The notes: generated by a model not told the origin, from the letters alone. 57,510 nucleotides of DNA from Prochlorococcus sp. AG-402-M23 (GCA_003216575.1 QCIR01000009.1:1-57510), one strand, 5' to 3'. Positions 42,357-49,993 are shown, numbered from the stretch's first letter. Program-made: numbers and translations.

Positions 42357-42697
42357 CATTATCTCAATAGACATAACGTATTCTCTGGTTTAAAAAACTT
42401 AGAGAGATTTCTCTAAAGATAGATGACCTTAGTGCCTGCTTTTTCCATTTGCTTCTGGACTATTTCTTGGAGCGATTGGCTGTTTTGCTCTAACTGGAAA
42501 AATGGCTGAAATGGTCCGCTGATAAAACAATAATTAACAGGTAAAGAAATTTGGCTGGACATGAAGCGATCTCACGAAAATCCATGGAGTTAGTCTTACT
42601 ACTGCTAAGCAGTGGTCTATCGGGTAATAAACACAAGAAGTTAAATTCATTCCAAATTAATTAACCTATGATTATCAGCACGTTTCTGTAAATATAA
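42357..42697. other. Gap with a possible gene tail
   Basis: 341 bases. At about 42440-42522 one plus-strand frame reads FPFASGLFLGAIGCFALTGK then MAEMVR and stop, a membrane-like segment without a start codon; probably the end of a degraded gene. Nothing else. Confidence 0.35.
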
Positions 42698-43180
42698 ATG
42701 CAAAAACTATATAGATCCCAAGTTTTAATTGTTTTCCTTTTTCTTACCCAACTAATGTCTCAGCCAGTATTTGCCTGCGTTGAGGGTTTGACGTGGGGAA
42801 TGGACCTCCAAAATGTAGAGAGCCATCTTGGTATATCTTTCAGTCCCATTAAAGAAGAAACAACTCAGAATCTTTTTGAGGTTAAAGATATTCAGATCAG
42901 TGGTTTACCTGTAGAGGTTCTTCGAGTTCGAATTGAAAATGAGGCTGGATTAAAGCAACTTGCTTATGAAATAGACAATGAAAATATGACTGAAGTCCTG
43001 GCAGGATTAAGGTATCGCTTTGGTCCTCCAGTTGGTACAAGTGTTGATTTTGAAGGTGGCGCTCCTCAACAACAATGGATTTGGCATACAGGAGAGGATG
43101 TCATTGTGGCAGTTAAAAGCGAGAATCGACCATTTTTGCTTTCTTATCGACCATCACTTTTAGATCCCTCTTTCCTGTAA
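42698..43180 (+). CDS. Exported conserved protein
   Basis: 160 residues. Signal peptide (VLIVFLFLTQLMSQPVFA) followed by CVEGLTWGMDLQNVESHLGI, a TWGM-type periplasmic domain of cyanobacterial hypothetical proteins. Alternating beta strands are likely through residue 150. The Cys right after the signal peptide might be lipidated, but the preceding residues are not a standard lipobox. Function unknown. Confidence 0.75.
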   Translation: MQKLYRSQVLIVFLFLTQLMSQPVFACVEGLTWGMDLQNVESHLGISFSPIKEETTQNLFEVKDIQISGLPVEVLRVRIENEAGLKQLAYEIDNENMTEVLAGLRYRFGPPVGTSVDFEGGAPQQQWIWHTGEDVIVAVKSENRPFLLSYRPSLLDPSFL

Positions 43181-43243
43181 AAGAGCTTTTCTGTCCCATA
43201 ACTTTCAGACGCTGCTCTATGGCTGGAAGACTAGACACAAGAA

Positions 43244-43270
43244 AACCCTCTTTTTAAGGAGGGTTGCCAA
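43244..43270. terminator. Hairpin terminator
   Basis: AACCCTC-TTTTTAAG-GAGGGTT, 64 bases beyond the stop of 42698-43180. The T run (TTTTCTTG) is on the minus strand, so it may act bidirectionally. Confidence 0.55.
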
Positions 43271-43369
43271 GCTTTAATAATTACTCAAAGCGCCTAATAA
43301 ATGTCTTCAAAAAACTGGTTCATGACCGGTATGTAGGAAATGCAAGGGTATAACCTGAGTTTTGGTTGA

Positions 43370-43570
43370 CCTAAAAAAGTTCAGATCTAATGAACCTTTT
43401 AAGATTTGCGAGCAAAGGGACAGGATTTCGACGACCATCCCCTTCTCTGACTAGAGCTATCGCATCATTTCTATAATGACTCTTGCTTTATATCAACATA
43501 AAAAGAAGTTATCTAAAACTGATGTTCATTTAGGTAGGGCTTTCCATGCTTTGCTTGTTTTTTAAGTTGA
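43370..43570 (-). ncRNA. Candidate small RNA A
   Basis: Minus-strand non-coding unit ending in a nine-pair hairpin and T run (AAAGGTTCA...TGAACTTTTTT at about 43370-43395). It shares CCTACCTAAA-GAACA-CAG and GGTCGTCGAAATCCTGTCC with candidate B (47620-47791), and the first element with candidate C. No open frame is conserved between copies, which favours RNA over protein. Confidence 0.5.
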
Positions 43571-43690
43571 TATCGCCTATAAATTAATTGAGGCCAAACC
43601 TCATCAAGACATAGATTGACTTCATATAGTACGAGTCAATTTAATAACCCCTTTAGTTATTGGAATTTCTAGAGGGGTTTCTTGTTGGTT
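43420..43690 (-). repeat. Inverted-repeat arm, left
   Basis: The reverse complement aligns with 47460-47745 over about 280 bases; the first ~150 are close to identical (for example GAAACCCCTCTAGAAATTCC and GTCTTGATGAGGTTTGGCCT). The arms are about 3.8 kb apart and enclose the DUF3104, DUF1330 and hupE genes. Confidence 0.8.
43646..43681 (-). terminator. Terminator of the DUF3104 gene
   Basis: AACCCCTTTAG ... CTAGAGGGGTT stem just after the stop of 43689-43946; an almost identical hairpin occurs in the other repeat arm (about 47472-47510). Confidence 0.65.
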
Positions 43691-43946
43691 AATGCTGCTG
43701 CTGTTGTATTTTCTCGTAAAAAGTAGAAGGCTTTTTAATTGTTGTCCGATATTCACTAACTATCTCAGTAACTTCGTCTCCATGAATCCAGCGGATTTCG
43801 CCAGAGTCCACATTTGCGATTTGAAAGAGTGTCGGTGCGTCTGGATCTCTTGAACCACCAATAAAAGTAAGAATTTTTCCTACCTGATCTTTTTCATAGA
43901 GAACAGCGTCCCCAGGTCTAACTTTTAAAAATAGAGGGTCATCCAT
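43689..43946 (-). CDS. DUF3104 family protein
   Basis: 85 residues: MDDPLFLKVRPGDAVLYEKD, then IGGSRDPDAPTLFQIANVDS and ending in a Gln/His run. The pattern (PLFL-V-PGDA, GG-RDP, FQ-A-VDTG-I) fits DUF3104, a small SH3-like marine cyanobacterial family without a known role. Followed by a hairpin terminator inside the inverted repeat. Confidence 0.8.
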   Translation of the reverse strand: MDDPLFLKVRPGDAVLYEKDQVGKILTFIGGSRDPDAPTLFQIANVDSGEIRWIHGDEVTEIVSEYRTTIKKPSTFYEKIQQQQH

Positions 43947-43987
43947 AAATACTTTCTAACAAACTCCATAGAAAAAGAGAAGTATTT

Positions 43988-44098
43988 TTAATTACCAATC
44001 CGGATACTCGCCTTAAAGTGGTTCTTCATAGAAATCACCTTTTCTATGCCTAACAAATATTCATTTAAATCTTGAGAATCATCGTTTGTATTAGTCAT
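43988..44098 (-). CDS. 36-residue small protein
   Basis: MTNTNDDSQDLNEYLLGIEK then a basic end. Its ATG overlaps the TGA of the membrane protein 44095-44319 (ATGA), so it is translationally coupled. Unknown. Confidence 0.6.
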   Translation of the reverse strand: MTNTNDDSQDLNEYLLGIEKVISMKNHFKASIRIGN

Positions 44099-44319
44099 TT
44101 TTGTTGCTGATCTTCTTGTTCCCATTCTTGAAATTGGAAATAAAATATTGCCGCAATCGCTACGAAGATTGAAAGAAGTCCGGCCCAACCCCAAAACTTA
44201 TGCTCAGTAAAAAGATTTGTCAGCGATGACTGTTCTACATATCTGGCATCCATCTCGTTTTGAATATTCCCAGTCCATGCATCAGCAGCAATTATAAAAT
44301 TCCCAATTAAATCAACCAT
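44095..44319 (-). CDS. Tail-anchored membrane protein
   Basis: 74 residues: soluble helical start (IAADAWTGNIQNEMDARYVE), one C-terminal membrane helix (WGWAGLLSIFVAIAAIFYF) and an acidic, Gln-rich end. First gene of a coupled pair with 43988-44098. Unknown. Confidence 0.7.
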   Translation of the reverse strand: MVDLIGNFIIAADAWTGNIQNEMDARYVEQSSLTNLFTEHKFWGWAGLLSIFVAIAAIFYFQFQEWEQEDQQQK

Positions 44320-44351
44320 TTCAGCATTCTGATTAAGAAGAATATTAGTAA

Positions 44352-44510
44352 AAAGAAAACCCTCTTTGTGGAAGGTTTTCTAAAGATTGTGTGTGGAAGT
44401 TTTCGGAGAAACGAAGTTGAACATTTCAGACCTCCTATGCTCTCCAAAAATAAAAAGGATTTATTAAATACTGCTGTTCAGTTTAGGTAGTGCCTTCCTA
44501 CTCCCTTTTC
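44352..44510 (-). ncRNA. Candidate small RNA C
   Basis: Begins near CACTACCTAAACTGAACAGCAG, shared in form with candidates A and B, and ends in ACCTTCC-n-GAGGGTTTTCTTTTT, a terminator resembling that of B including the preceding CTTCC(T/A)CACACA. No conserved reading frame. Confidence 0.45.
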
Positions 44511-44655
44511 ACAAATAAGAGGGGTAGACCAAAGATGTCGGACGGAGGCCTTCTGAAACTCTTTACTCCTTTCATCATTCCTCAAAAAGAAAATTGCGAT
44601 CTTTACAGGATAAAACTAATAAAAGAAGAGAAACTGAAAACCCATTTTAGGTCAA

Positions 44656-44802
44656 CTATTTAAAACTCTCTACAGGGATAGATTTGATTTCGTTATCGAC
44701 TGAGTGGGGTTGATTCATTTGTTGATACATCGGCGAATTAAGAGCCAAGAAATAAATACCAAGTGACGCAAGAAATGGAAAAACAACTTTTAATTGATTC
44801 AT
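44656..44802 (-). CDS. 48-residue small exported or membrane protein
   Basis: MNQLKVVFPFLASLGIYFLA is a signal-anchor-like start, followed by NSPMYQQMNQPHSVDNE and an end VESFK. Unknown; support from the typical hydrophobic start and clean frame. Confidence 0.6.
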   Translation of the reverse strand: MNQLKVVFPFLASLGIYFLALNSPMYQQMNQPHSVDNEIKSIPVESFK

Positions 44803-44840
44803 TAGCTATTTCTAGTAGACAGGAGTAAATCATGCATTTT

Positions 44841-44926
44841 TTATTTTCTAGTCATCCGATAGGTGAAATAAAACACATTCCAAGAACTGAAAGATTTGCA
44901 ATGGCATAAGTGATTGCTATTCCCAT
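44841..44926 (-). pseudogene. Frameshifted copy of 51760-51846
   Basis: Begins MGIAITYAIANLSVLG and its DNA continues to match the intact MGIAITYAIANLAVLGLFFY peptide through TRK-stop, but it is one base short (86 bases), so the frame breaks after about 16 residues. Confidence 0.75.
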
Positions 44927-45041
44927 TAGCTACCAATCTTATTTCTCATAAGAAAATAAACCCAAGTAAAAAGCCATTTAGAAAGGTTGCATCAGGAACA
45001 AGATGCAAAGGAGCTAAAAGGTTATGGACAAGGTCGTTCAT
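44926..45041 (-). pseudogene. Frameshifted copy of 51846-51962
   Basis: Begins MNDLVHNLLAPLHLVPDATF and aligns at DNA level with the intact MSDLIHNLLAPWHLALDATL gene to the same TAATG junction, but is 116 bases, one short of 39 codons. The missing base is in a T run after GGC. Confidence 0.75.
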
Positions 45042-45072
45042 TAGCCTTCAATTATTGTTTCTTAGAACTATT

Positions 45073-45174
45073 TCAGACTGATTGTTTAGGAGCTCTAAAT
45101 TTTACTTGAAAATCCTTAAATACCTTTTTCCAGTAATCAATAACAGAATCAGGAATGGGTTTGTTAATAGGCAT
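45073..45174 (-). CDS. 33-residue small protein
   Basis: MPINKPIPDSVIDYWKKVFK then DFQVKFRAPKQSV. Soluble, basic. Clean frame just downstream of the DUF1330 gene on the same strand, 27 bases away. Confidence 0.5.
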   Translation of the reverse strand: MPINKPIPDSVIDYWKKVFKDFQVKFRAPKQSV

Positions 45175-45201
45175 GCTCAGGCTTATAAAAATTTGTTGTT
45201 T

Positions 45202-45498
45202 TTAATGAGTTACATCGCCATCCATGATGGTGATATTAGTTTCAGTTGAATTGGCCCAGCGTAACTGGCTTAATTCTTGATATTCCGAACTGTTGTAAGC
45301 ATTAATGGCAGCTTGCTTTGATGGAAACTCAATGATGACAGCTAACTTTCCACCCTTCCCTTCAACAGTTTCGGCTTCCATATCTTTGGCAAGAACTGAA
45401 CCACCTACCGATTCAACCCAAGGTTGAAAAGCTTCAACATATTCAGCAAAAGCTGGATTCGTAACTGTTGTAGTAACGAGCCAAAAACCCTTAGCCAT
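45202..45498 (-). CDS. DUF1330 family protein
   Basis: 98 residues from ATG 45498 (MAKGFWLVTTTVTNPAFAEY). Ferredoxin-like (dimeric alpha/beta barrel) small domain; key block GKLAVIIEFPSKQAAINAYN followed by SSEYQELSQLRW. DUF1330 proteins are cytosolic with no proven reaction. A second, exported member lies at 46712-47098 on the other side of hupE. Confidence 0.85.
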   Translation of the reverse strand: MAKGFWLVTTTVTNPAFAEYVEAFQPWVESVGGSVLAKDMEAETVEGKGGKLAVIIEFPSKQAAINAYNSSEYQELSQLRWANSTETNITIMDGDVTH

Positions 45499-45685
45499 CA
45501 AATAAAAATCAATTCAAGAAATTTTTACATACTCCATCTGGTTTGGATAGAAATATCAGAGAACCAAATACTGAAGATCGCAGTTTCTTCAAATAACTAA
45601 AAATCCTCAAGCTAAATCGCTTCTGCAGGAATGGCTTTCATTCCCCGTGTGACATAAATATGAAATAAACAACTAAAAGCCATTA

Positions 45686-45716
45686 AAAAGGACAGGCTGG
45701 GAAACCTGTCTTTTTT
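45686..45716. terminator. Intrinsic terminator
   Basis: AAAAGGACAGG-CTGGGAAA-CCTGTCTTTTTT: seven to ten pairs with T runs on both strands, between the minus-strand DUF1330 gene and the riboswitch. Confidence 0.75.
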
Positions 45717-45797
45717 AATGCCTGTTTTTTGTTGAACCCAAAGCTGAACCCACAAGCTATACGGAATAAGGGAAGTTAACTGGATTTAACGGACTTA

Positions 45798-45980
45798 GGT
45801 GTAACGGTGCTATTACGTTCTAATTATGTTTGGCACTCGAGGGTTAAATTATTTCTGAGGTTCTAATAGTGATCAGCTATTGGAAGCAATGGGGAAAAGT
45901 GGTGCGAATCCGCTGCTGTCCCGCAACTGTGATGTATCGAGCTTCTTCGATACCAGTCAGAATGCCCGCCTTATTTACTA
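45798..45980 (+). promoter_or_regulatory. Cobalamin (B12) riboswitch
   Basis: The B12-box core is clear: GGGAAAAGTGGTGCGAATCC, then GCTGCTGTCCCGCAACTGTGA, and after a peripheral hairpin (GTATCGAGCTTCTTCGATAC) the closing AGTCAGAATGCCCGCC. The 5-prime part (GGTGTAACGG...) begins near 45798. It ends about 20 bases before the hupE start, with GACGAGG as ribosome site, so it probably blocks initiation of hupE when cobalamin is bound. Confidence 0.9.
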
Positions 45981-45998
45981 TTCGACGAGGATCGACTT

Positions 45999-46631
45999 AT
46001 GAGGTTTCACTTTTTGGTGCGCAAGTATTCTCTTGCAGTTTTAACTCCATTATTTTTATTACTTACCTTTTTATCTAACACAGCTTTAGCTCATCATCCT
46101 TTTGGAATGGGAGAGAGTACTGATCTTTCAGTTTGGCAGGCTCTCCTTAGTGGTATTGGTCATCCATTGCTTGGACCTGATCATTTGCTTTTTATGTTAG
46201 GAATCGCACTGGTGGGATTAAAGAGATCCATAAAATGGATTCTCCCACTTTTAGCTGTTGGATTAGGAGGAAGTGCACTAGTACAACTACAGCCCTTGCC
46301 TGATTTAGTAGCTCCTTGGGCCGAAGCACTTGTCTCTTTAACTTTGGCTGTAGAGGGCTTAATTGTTCTTAATCTTGTTAGCACTAAATGGCTTTTGCCG
46401 ATGTTTTCATTACATGGCTACTTACTTGGAAGCACAATCGTTGGAGCAGAACCTACACCGCTGATTGGTTACTTTTTAGGCCTTCTTCTTGCACAACTAT
46501 TCTTACTTTTACTGGTCACACAATCCACTCAATCAATTATTGATAAGTTTGGACTGAATGGTCGCAATTTATTTGCAGGAATTTGGATAGGAATAGGACT
46601 TGCTTTCTCTTGGGTTGCTGTAATCCCTTAA
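45999..46631 (+). CDS. hupE: HupE/UreJ-family metal transporter (probable cobalt)
   Basis: 210 residues with a signal peptide ending TALA and six membrane segments. Family motifs: HHPFGMGES at the mature N-terminus, GHPLLGPDHLLFMLGIALVG (metal-binding His and Asp), and SLHGYLLGS. HupE/UreJ proteins take up nickel or cobalt; control by a B12 riboswitch points to cobalt for corrinoid synthesis. Inner-membrane location. A terminator at 46688 ends the unit. Confidence 0.93.
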   Translation: MRFHFLVRKYSLAVLTPLFLLLTFLSNTALAHHPFGMGESTDLSVWQALLSGIGHPLLGPDHLLFMLGIALVGLKRSIKWILPLLAVGLGGSALVQLQPLPDLVAPWAEALVSLTLAVEGLIVLNLVSTKWLLPMFSLHGYLLGSTIVGAEPTPLIGYFLGLLLAQLFLLLLVTQSTQSIIDKFGLNGRNLFAGIWIGIGLAFSWVAVIP

Positions 46632-46687
46632 GTTTTTAGATGACTGTTGCTTGTAAACTAAAAGCTCGGTTGACAGTCGATTTATTA

Positions 46688-46711
46688 GGGGGCTAACTGC
46701 CCCCTTTTTAT
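46688..46711. terminator. Intrinsic terminator
   Basis: GGGGG-CTAACT-GCCCCCTTTTTATTT after hupE. The preceding GGTTGACAGTCGATTTA is repeated exactly before the terminator at 47419. Confidence 0.85.
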
Positions 46712-47098
46712 TTATAGTTTTCCTTCTGTGAGTCGGAAATTCCAATTGGTATGAGGCGCTCGTATTGCTTTTAGCCTTTGATATTCATCAGATTCGTAGC
46801 ATTTAATTACTGCATCCTTACCCTTTGGATGTCTTGCAATAACAGTTAGAGGACCACCATCTCCTCTCTTATTTCCTTCTCGTATATCTGTATTTCTATC
46901 TAATACCAAGGTTGTAAAACCACATTCTTTAGTGAATTGATTTACGTTTTGAAAATACTCTTTAGCTGCTTCTCTATCTTTTGTGGTTCCTGTAATTACG
47001 GCATATCCCGCAGTACCAGATTTAGGAAGTTGAGAACCTACAGCAAGCCCTAAGGCCGCTGCAACAACACCTACAATCGCAGTTTTCTTCATTTTCAA
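46712..47098 (-). CDS. Membrane-anchored DUF1330 protein
   Basis: 128 residues. N-terminal signal anchor (TAIVGVVAAALGLAVGSQL), then a DUF1330 domain: GYAVITGTTKDREAAKEYFQ, GPLTVIARHPKGKDAVIKCY, and SDEYQRLKAIR. Two Cys (ECGF and KCYE). It ends at the hupE terminator, convergent with hupE. Unlike 45202-45498 it is exported or anchored. Confidence 0.85.
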   Translation of the reverse strand: MKMKKTAIVGVVAAALGLAVGSQLPKSGTAGYAVITGTTKDREAAKEYFQNVNQFTKECGFTTLVLDRNTDIREGNKRGDGGPLTVIARHPKGKDAVIKCYESDEYQRLKAIRAPHTNWNFRLTEGKL

Positions 47099-47248
47099 TT
47101 TTTAAAGATCATTGGCAGAATATCGGCTTATTACTGAACTGACTACCTCCTAGCAGTAGTAGCAGAAACACCCCAGAAACATTCGCTTTGTACTACATCA
47201 CTGCTATATCTCAACTGATTAGATTTTTTTAAGTATAGGTTTTAGAAA

Positions 47249-47401
47249 ATGTTTACTGCATATCACGCAATCATGTTCGCAGTTTTATTGATAGGTGGAG
47301 CTGGAGTTATTTTTCAAGCCTCCTCAGGAGATGATTCTTTAGCAAATAATCCAATTCCAGTTAAGGCTACTGAATCAAAATTCGACTTAAACACTTATTA
47401 G
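47249..47401 (+). CDS. MLTPYH-family membrane protein with long tail
   Basis: 50 residues: MFTAYHAIMFAVLLIGGAGV then IFQASSGDD and an acidic tail. Same layout as 14453-14545 (M-T-YH-I-FA-LL...IFQ-S), extended by about 20 residues. One membrane helix. Followed by a terminator at 47419. Intact. Confidence 0.7.
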   Translation: MFTAYHAIMFAVLLIGGAGVIFQASSGDDSLANNPIPVKATESKFDLNTY

Positions 47402-47418
47402 GTTGACAGTCGATTTAC

Positions 47419-47443
47419 TTGGGGGCATTGGCCCCCATTTTTA
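47419..47443 (+). terminator. Intrinsic terminator
   Basis: TGGGGGC-ATTG-GCCCCCATTTTT 18 bases after the stop. Preceded by the same GGTTGACAGTCGATTTA found after hupE. Confidence 0.8.
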
Positions 47444-47459
47444 TGGATCAAGTCAAAAC

Positions 47460-47745
47460 AGGTTAAAACAAGAAACCCCTCTAGAAATTCCAATAACTAA
47501 AGGGGTTTTTAATCGACTCGTACTATATAAAGTCAATCATGTCTTGATGAGGTTTGGCCTAAATTCACTTATAGGCGAAATCAGCTTAGAAAACAAGAAA
47601 AGATTGGATAGCCCTACCTAAACCGAACACCAGGACTCAATAAATCCTCTTTAAACTAGTCCTATATTGATGGCGTGATACTGAAGCATCATCAAGCTAG
47701 ATCGGGGGACGGTCGTCGAAATCCTGTCCTCTCTTCGCTAAACTT
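47460..47745 (+). repeat. Inverted-repeat arm, right
   Basis: Plus-strand match to the reverse complement of 43420-43690. The near-identical part covers the hairpin AACCCCTCTAGAA...CTAAAGGGG, the ACTCGTACTATAT promoter-like segment and GATGAGGTTTGGCC. It diverges more in the RNA part. Confidence 0.8.
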
Positions 47746-47791
47746 CCTCACACAGTTTTAGTTAACCCTCCATAGAGAGGGTTTTCTTTTG
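47620..47791 (+). ncRNA. Candidate small RNA B
   Basis: Plus-strand counterpart of candidate A: CCTACCTAAACCGAACACCAG, then GGTCGTCGAAATCCTGTCCTC, then CTTCCTCACACAG and the terminator AACCCTC-CATAGA-GAGGGTTTTCTTTT at 47764-47790. No conserved frame. Whether this belongs to a known picocyanobacterial sRNA family needs a covariance search. Confidence 0.55.
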
Positions 47792-47798
47792 CCTATTT

Positions 47799-47942
47799 TT
47801 AACTAACTCTCCTCATTCTTTTTCTAAAACCTTTAGTTGAGCATTGAAGCTTAATTCCTTTATGTAATAGCTTTTCTGCGATATCGGATGGCATTGACCT
47901 TGCGGCTTTAACCATTGCGAAAACGCATGTAATAGATGTCAT
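47799..47942 (-). CDS. 47-residue basic protein (VKA.R.MP type)
   Basis: MTSITCVFAMVKAARSMPSD then IAEKLLHKGIKLQCSTKGFR. The segment FAMVKAARSMPSDIAEK matches FELVKASRKMPVDRAEK in 53328-53537, so both belong to one small family. Basic C-terminus, unknown. Confidence 0.6.
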   Translation of the reverse strand: MTSITCVFAMVKAARSMPSDIAEKLLHKGIKLQCSTKGFRKRMRRVS

Positions 47943-47962
47943 TAGTTTTTAGAAATGCTTTA

Positions 47963-48073
47963 ATGCCGAGTGAGAACCAACAAGTTCTGCGCGTTCGACT
48001 TTGTTATTTTATTCGCCACTTTTTACTATTAGCCCTAACCGCTGGGCTTCTCATCTTTGATCTAGTCAGGTAG
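47963..48073 (+). CDS. 36-residue membrane peptide
   Basis: MPSENQQVLRVRLCYFIRHF then a hydrophobic helix (LLLALTAGLLIFDLVR). Overlaps the tail of 48062-48265 by 12 bases. Plausible small membrane protein. Confidence 0.5.
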   Translation: MPSENQQVLRVRLCYFIRHFLLLALTAGLLIFDLVR

Positions 48074-48265
48074 ATTTTCTTTCTCTATGTCCTTTAACTT
48101 TAGGTTGATATCGTTCAATCTATTCTCAGCCATTGAAATATATTCTTCCGCACCGTATCTACCTTCAAAGGTTTTAGACTCTCCTTTAAGAAAATCCTTG
48201 TACATTTTTATATCCCTCTCCCATTGATTTCTGGCTTCAATTAAAGATTTATATTGTCTACACAT
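48062..48265 (-). CDS. Small coiled-coil protein
   Basis: 67 residues, charged and helical: LIEARNQWERDIKMYKDFLK and MAENRLNDINLKLKDIEKEN. No membrane segment. Nine bases after the stop of 48275-48586, possibly the same unit. Unknown. Confidence 0.6.
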   Translation of the reverse strand: MCRQYKSLIEARNQWERDIKMYKDFLKGESKTFEGRYGAEEYISMAENRLNDINLKLKDIEKENLPD

Positions 48266-48274
48266 TTTCGATAT

Positions 48275-48586
48275 TCATAAATTAGTTAGATTAACCTTTG
48301 ACATAACTAAACTTGAAATAATAGAAATTATATTTGCACTCAAGCGCCCCATAGGAGTCGAGATTGATAAAGATCTTTCAAAATTCCTAACTAGATCTAA
48401 TCTTGACTGCTTGATACTCTTTTCACCTCTAGTATTTAAAATGTTTTCAATTATTTCATGCATTTGGTTATGCATAGGGTGTGAGTTGTTTATACTCCAA
48501 TATTGGTCTAAGGCATGTAGCTTACTATTACTAAAACATTCTGCTCGACTCTTAAAGAAAATAGAATCAGCAGATGACATGAACAT
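48275..48586 (-). CDS. Hypothetical helical protein
   Basis: 103 residues: ADSIFFKSRAECFSNSKLHA, NSHPMHNQMHEIIENILNTR, then a Ser/Ile-rich C-terminus. Soluble. Upstream of the coiled-coil gene. Unknown. Confidence 0.6.
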   Translation of the reverse strand: MFMSSADSIFFKSRAECFSNSKLHALDQYWSINNSHPMHNQMHEIIENILNTRGEKSIKQSRLDLVRNFERSLSISTPMGRLSANIISIISSLVMSKVNLTNL

Positions 48587-48786
48587 ATACTGTCTCAGAC
48601 TTGGAAAATATGTATTTCATTTTCGCTTCTATACCTAAAGACAGTCTAGAAAAAATGAAACATAATCTTGTTTCTTATTTACATCAAGGTATCTCAAGTA
48701 ATTACTACACGGATTAATTTAAGCCATAAAACCATTAAAAAGTATTAGATTTAATTTACAAAATAAACGTCTATCGTTTCATGAAA

Positions 48787-49017
48787 TCACTTGAGATCGA
48801 TAGTCCAACGGCGTTTACCCATGCGATCTGATTCGGAATAACAATTAGCAATCAAAGCTCCATTTTTTTTTCTGACTGAACACTCAATACCATCCTCAGT
48901 TCGATAGAAACTAGATGTCGCAGCTGAAGCTTCAGTTGACAAGTTGGAGGTCAAATTATTTAAAATCAATGACCAAATAACTTCTTCACTTGAATCTTCA
49001 TTAGTTGTGAACTGCAT
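48787..49017 (-). CDS. Small protein with Cys pair
   Basis: 76 residues: acidic helical start, then FYRTEDGIECSVRKKNGALI and ANCYSESDRMGKRRW. Two Cys 16 apart. Its start overlaps the end of 49001-49225 by 17 bases, so the two are coupled. Unknown. Confidence 0.65.
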   Translation of the reverse strand: MQFTTNEDSSEEVIWSLILNNLTSNLSTEASAATSSFYRTEDGIECSVRKKNGALIANCYSESDRMGKRRWTIDLK

Positions 49018-49225
49018 TTTCAGTTGAATCTTTTGTGGTTTGGACCTTGCCTGTCTCTAAGATATCAGTTCCAGGAATGCCTTTAGCTACTGATCCAATC
49101 AAAGTCGTATGTGTTTCTGGATCTTTCTTTAAAGTTGTGACGCCAAGATCATTTTTTGAAATTAATATGAAAATAATTATCCCAATAAATGTCAAGATAA
49201 TTGCTAGAGCTAATGAGGATTCCAT
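49001..49225 (-). CDS. Small single-pass membrane protein
   Basis: 74 residues from ATG 49225 (MESSLALAIILTFIGIIIF), then a soluble Thr/Lys-rich tail (GVTTLKKDPETHTTLIGSVA). Overlaps the downstream gene. Unknown. Confidence 0.65.
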   Translation of the reverse strand: MESSLALAIILTFIGIIIFILISKNDLGVTTLKKDPETHTTLIGSVAKGIPGTDILETGKVQTTKDSTENAVHN

Positions 49226-49453
49226 AAGCAATTTTTATTAGTCTTATTAAATTAAGATAAAAAATAAAATCTATATACAAAAAGGAACTAACTAAGATCA
49301 CTATGTATTCAAAGAACTTTGTAAATTTATACTATTTTGAAGTAAAAAAAACACATGGAGGTTTGAAGTATAAAAGGAACTTTAATCTCGTAAAATAAAT
49401 TGACATGCAATACAACAATTAATAGATAATTTAAAATCCTTCTACTCGAATAA

Positions 49454-49738
49454 ATGCCTGAAGATAGTTTAAATGTAAGCAACCCTGAGAATGCAAATCA
49501 TCATTGGTTTCCCTTCCTAAGATTTAAGAAAGAATGCGAAGAGGCAGGTAAGGAAGTCAGTGTGAATGAATGGATGAGAGCAACAGGACAACTAGAGGAA
49601 AAGATAGCTCATGAAGAATCAGTTGCATTAGCAACAAAAATAGCTTCTAAAAAAGAAGCAGATGCAAAAAAAGAAATCGAAAAAGAAGCTCTAAAGAAAA
49701 AGAAAGAAATACAAAGTGAACTCAATACAAAACCATAA
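49454..49738 (+). CDS. Lys/Glu-rich helical protein
   Basis: 94 residues: HHWFPFLRFKKECEEAGKEV, MRATGQLEEKIAHEESVALA, then a Lys/Glu/Ala-rich single helix. Soluble. Unknown. Confidence 0.65.
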   Translation: MPEDSLNVSNPENANHHWFPFLRFKKECEEAGKEVSVNEWMRATGQLEEKIAHEESVALATKIASKKEADAKKEIEKEALKKKKEIQSELNTKP

Positions 49739-49852
49739 ATCAGAATAATGACAACCAAATCAAAAAGTAGAGAATAATTGCTACAACCTTTTACAAGAAA
49801 AAATTTTAAAAAGAATATAGTTAAAAATAAAACTACTTCGACTTCAAATCCA

Positions 49853-49993
49853 ATGTTTTTTGCATTATCATCTTCTCAACTAGGAGTGAGTTCGTTGACT
49901 ATCAATCTAATACTGATTACTTCAGTAACAGTTCTATTAGCATTGCCTACTTTATTTCTTCTTAGATCAGGTAAAGGCAAATCAGCATTTTAA
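49853..49993 (+). CDS. Small membrane protein (SSSQLGVS type)
   Basis: 46 residues from ATG 49853: MFFALSSSQLGVSSLTINLI, membrane helix to LPTLFLLRSGKGKSAF. Member of the layout family with 31243 and 33018. A TTG at 49778 would add 25 unlikely residues. Confidence 0.6.
   Translation: MFFALSSSQLGVSSLTINLILITSVTVLLALPTLFLLRSGKGKSAF

Noticed and set aside
43988-44194. 68-codon minus-strand frame
   Set aside because: Its N-terminal half overlaps the membrane gene in another frame; only the coupled 36-residue part from 44098 is kept.
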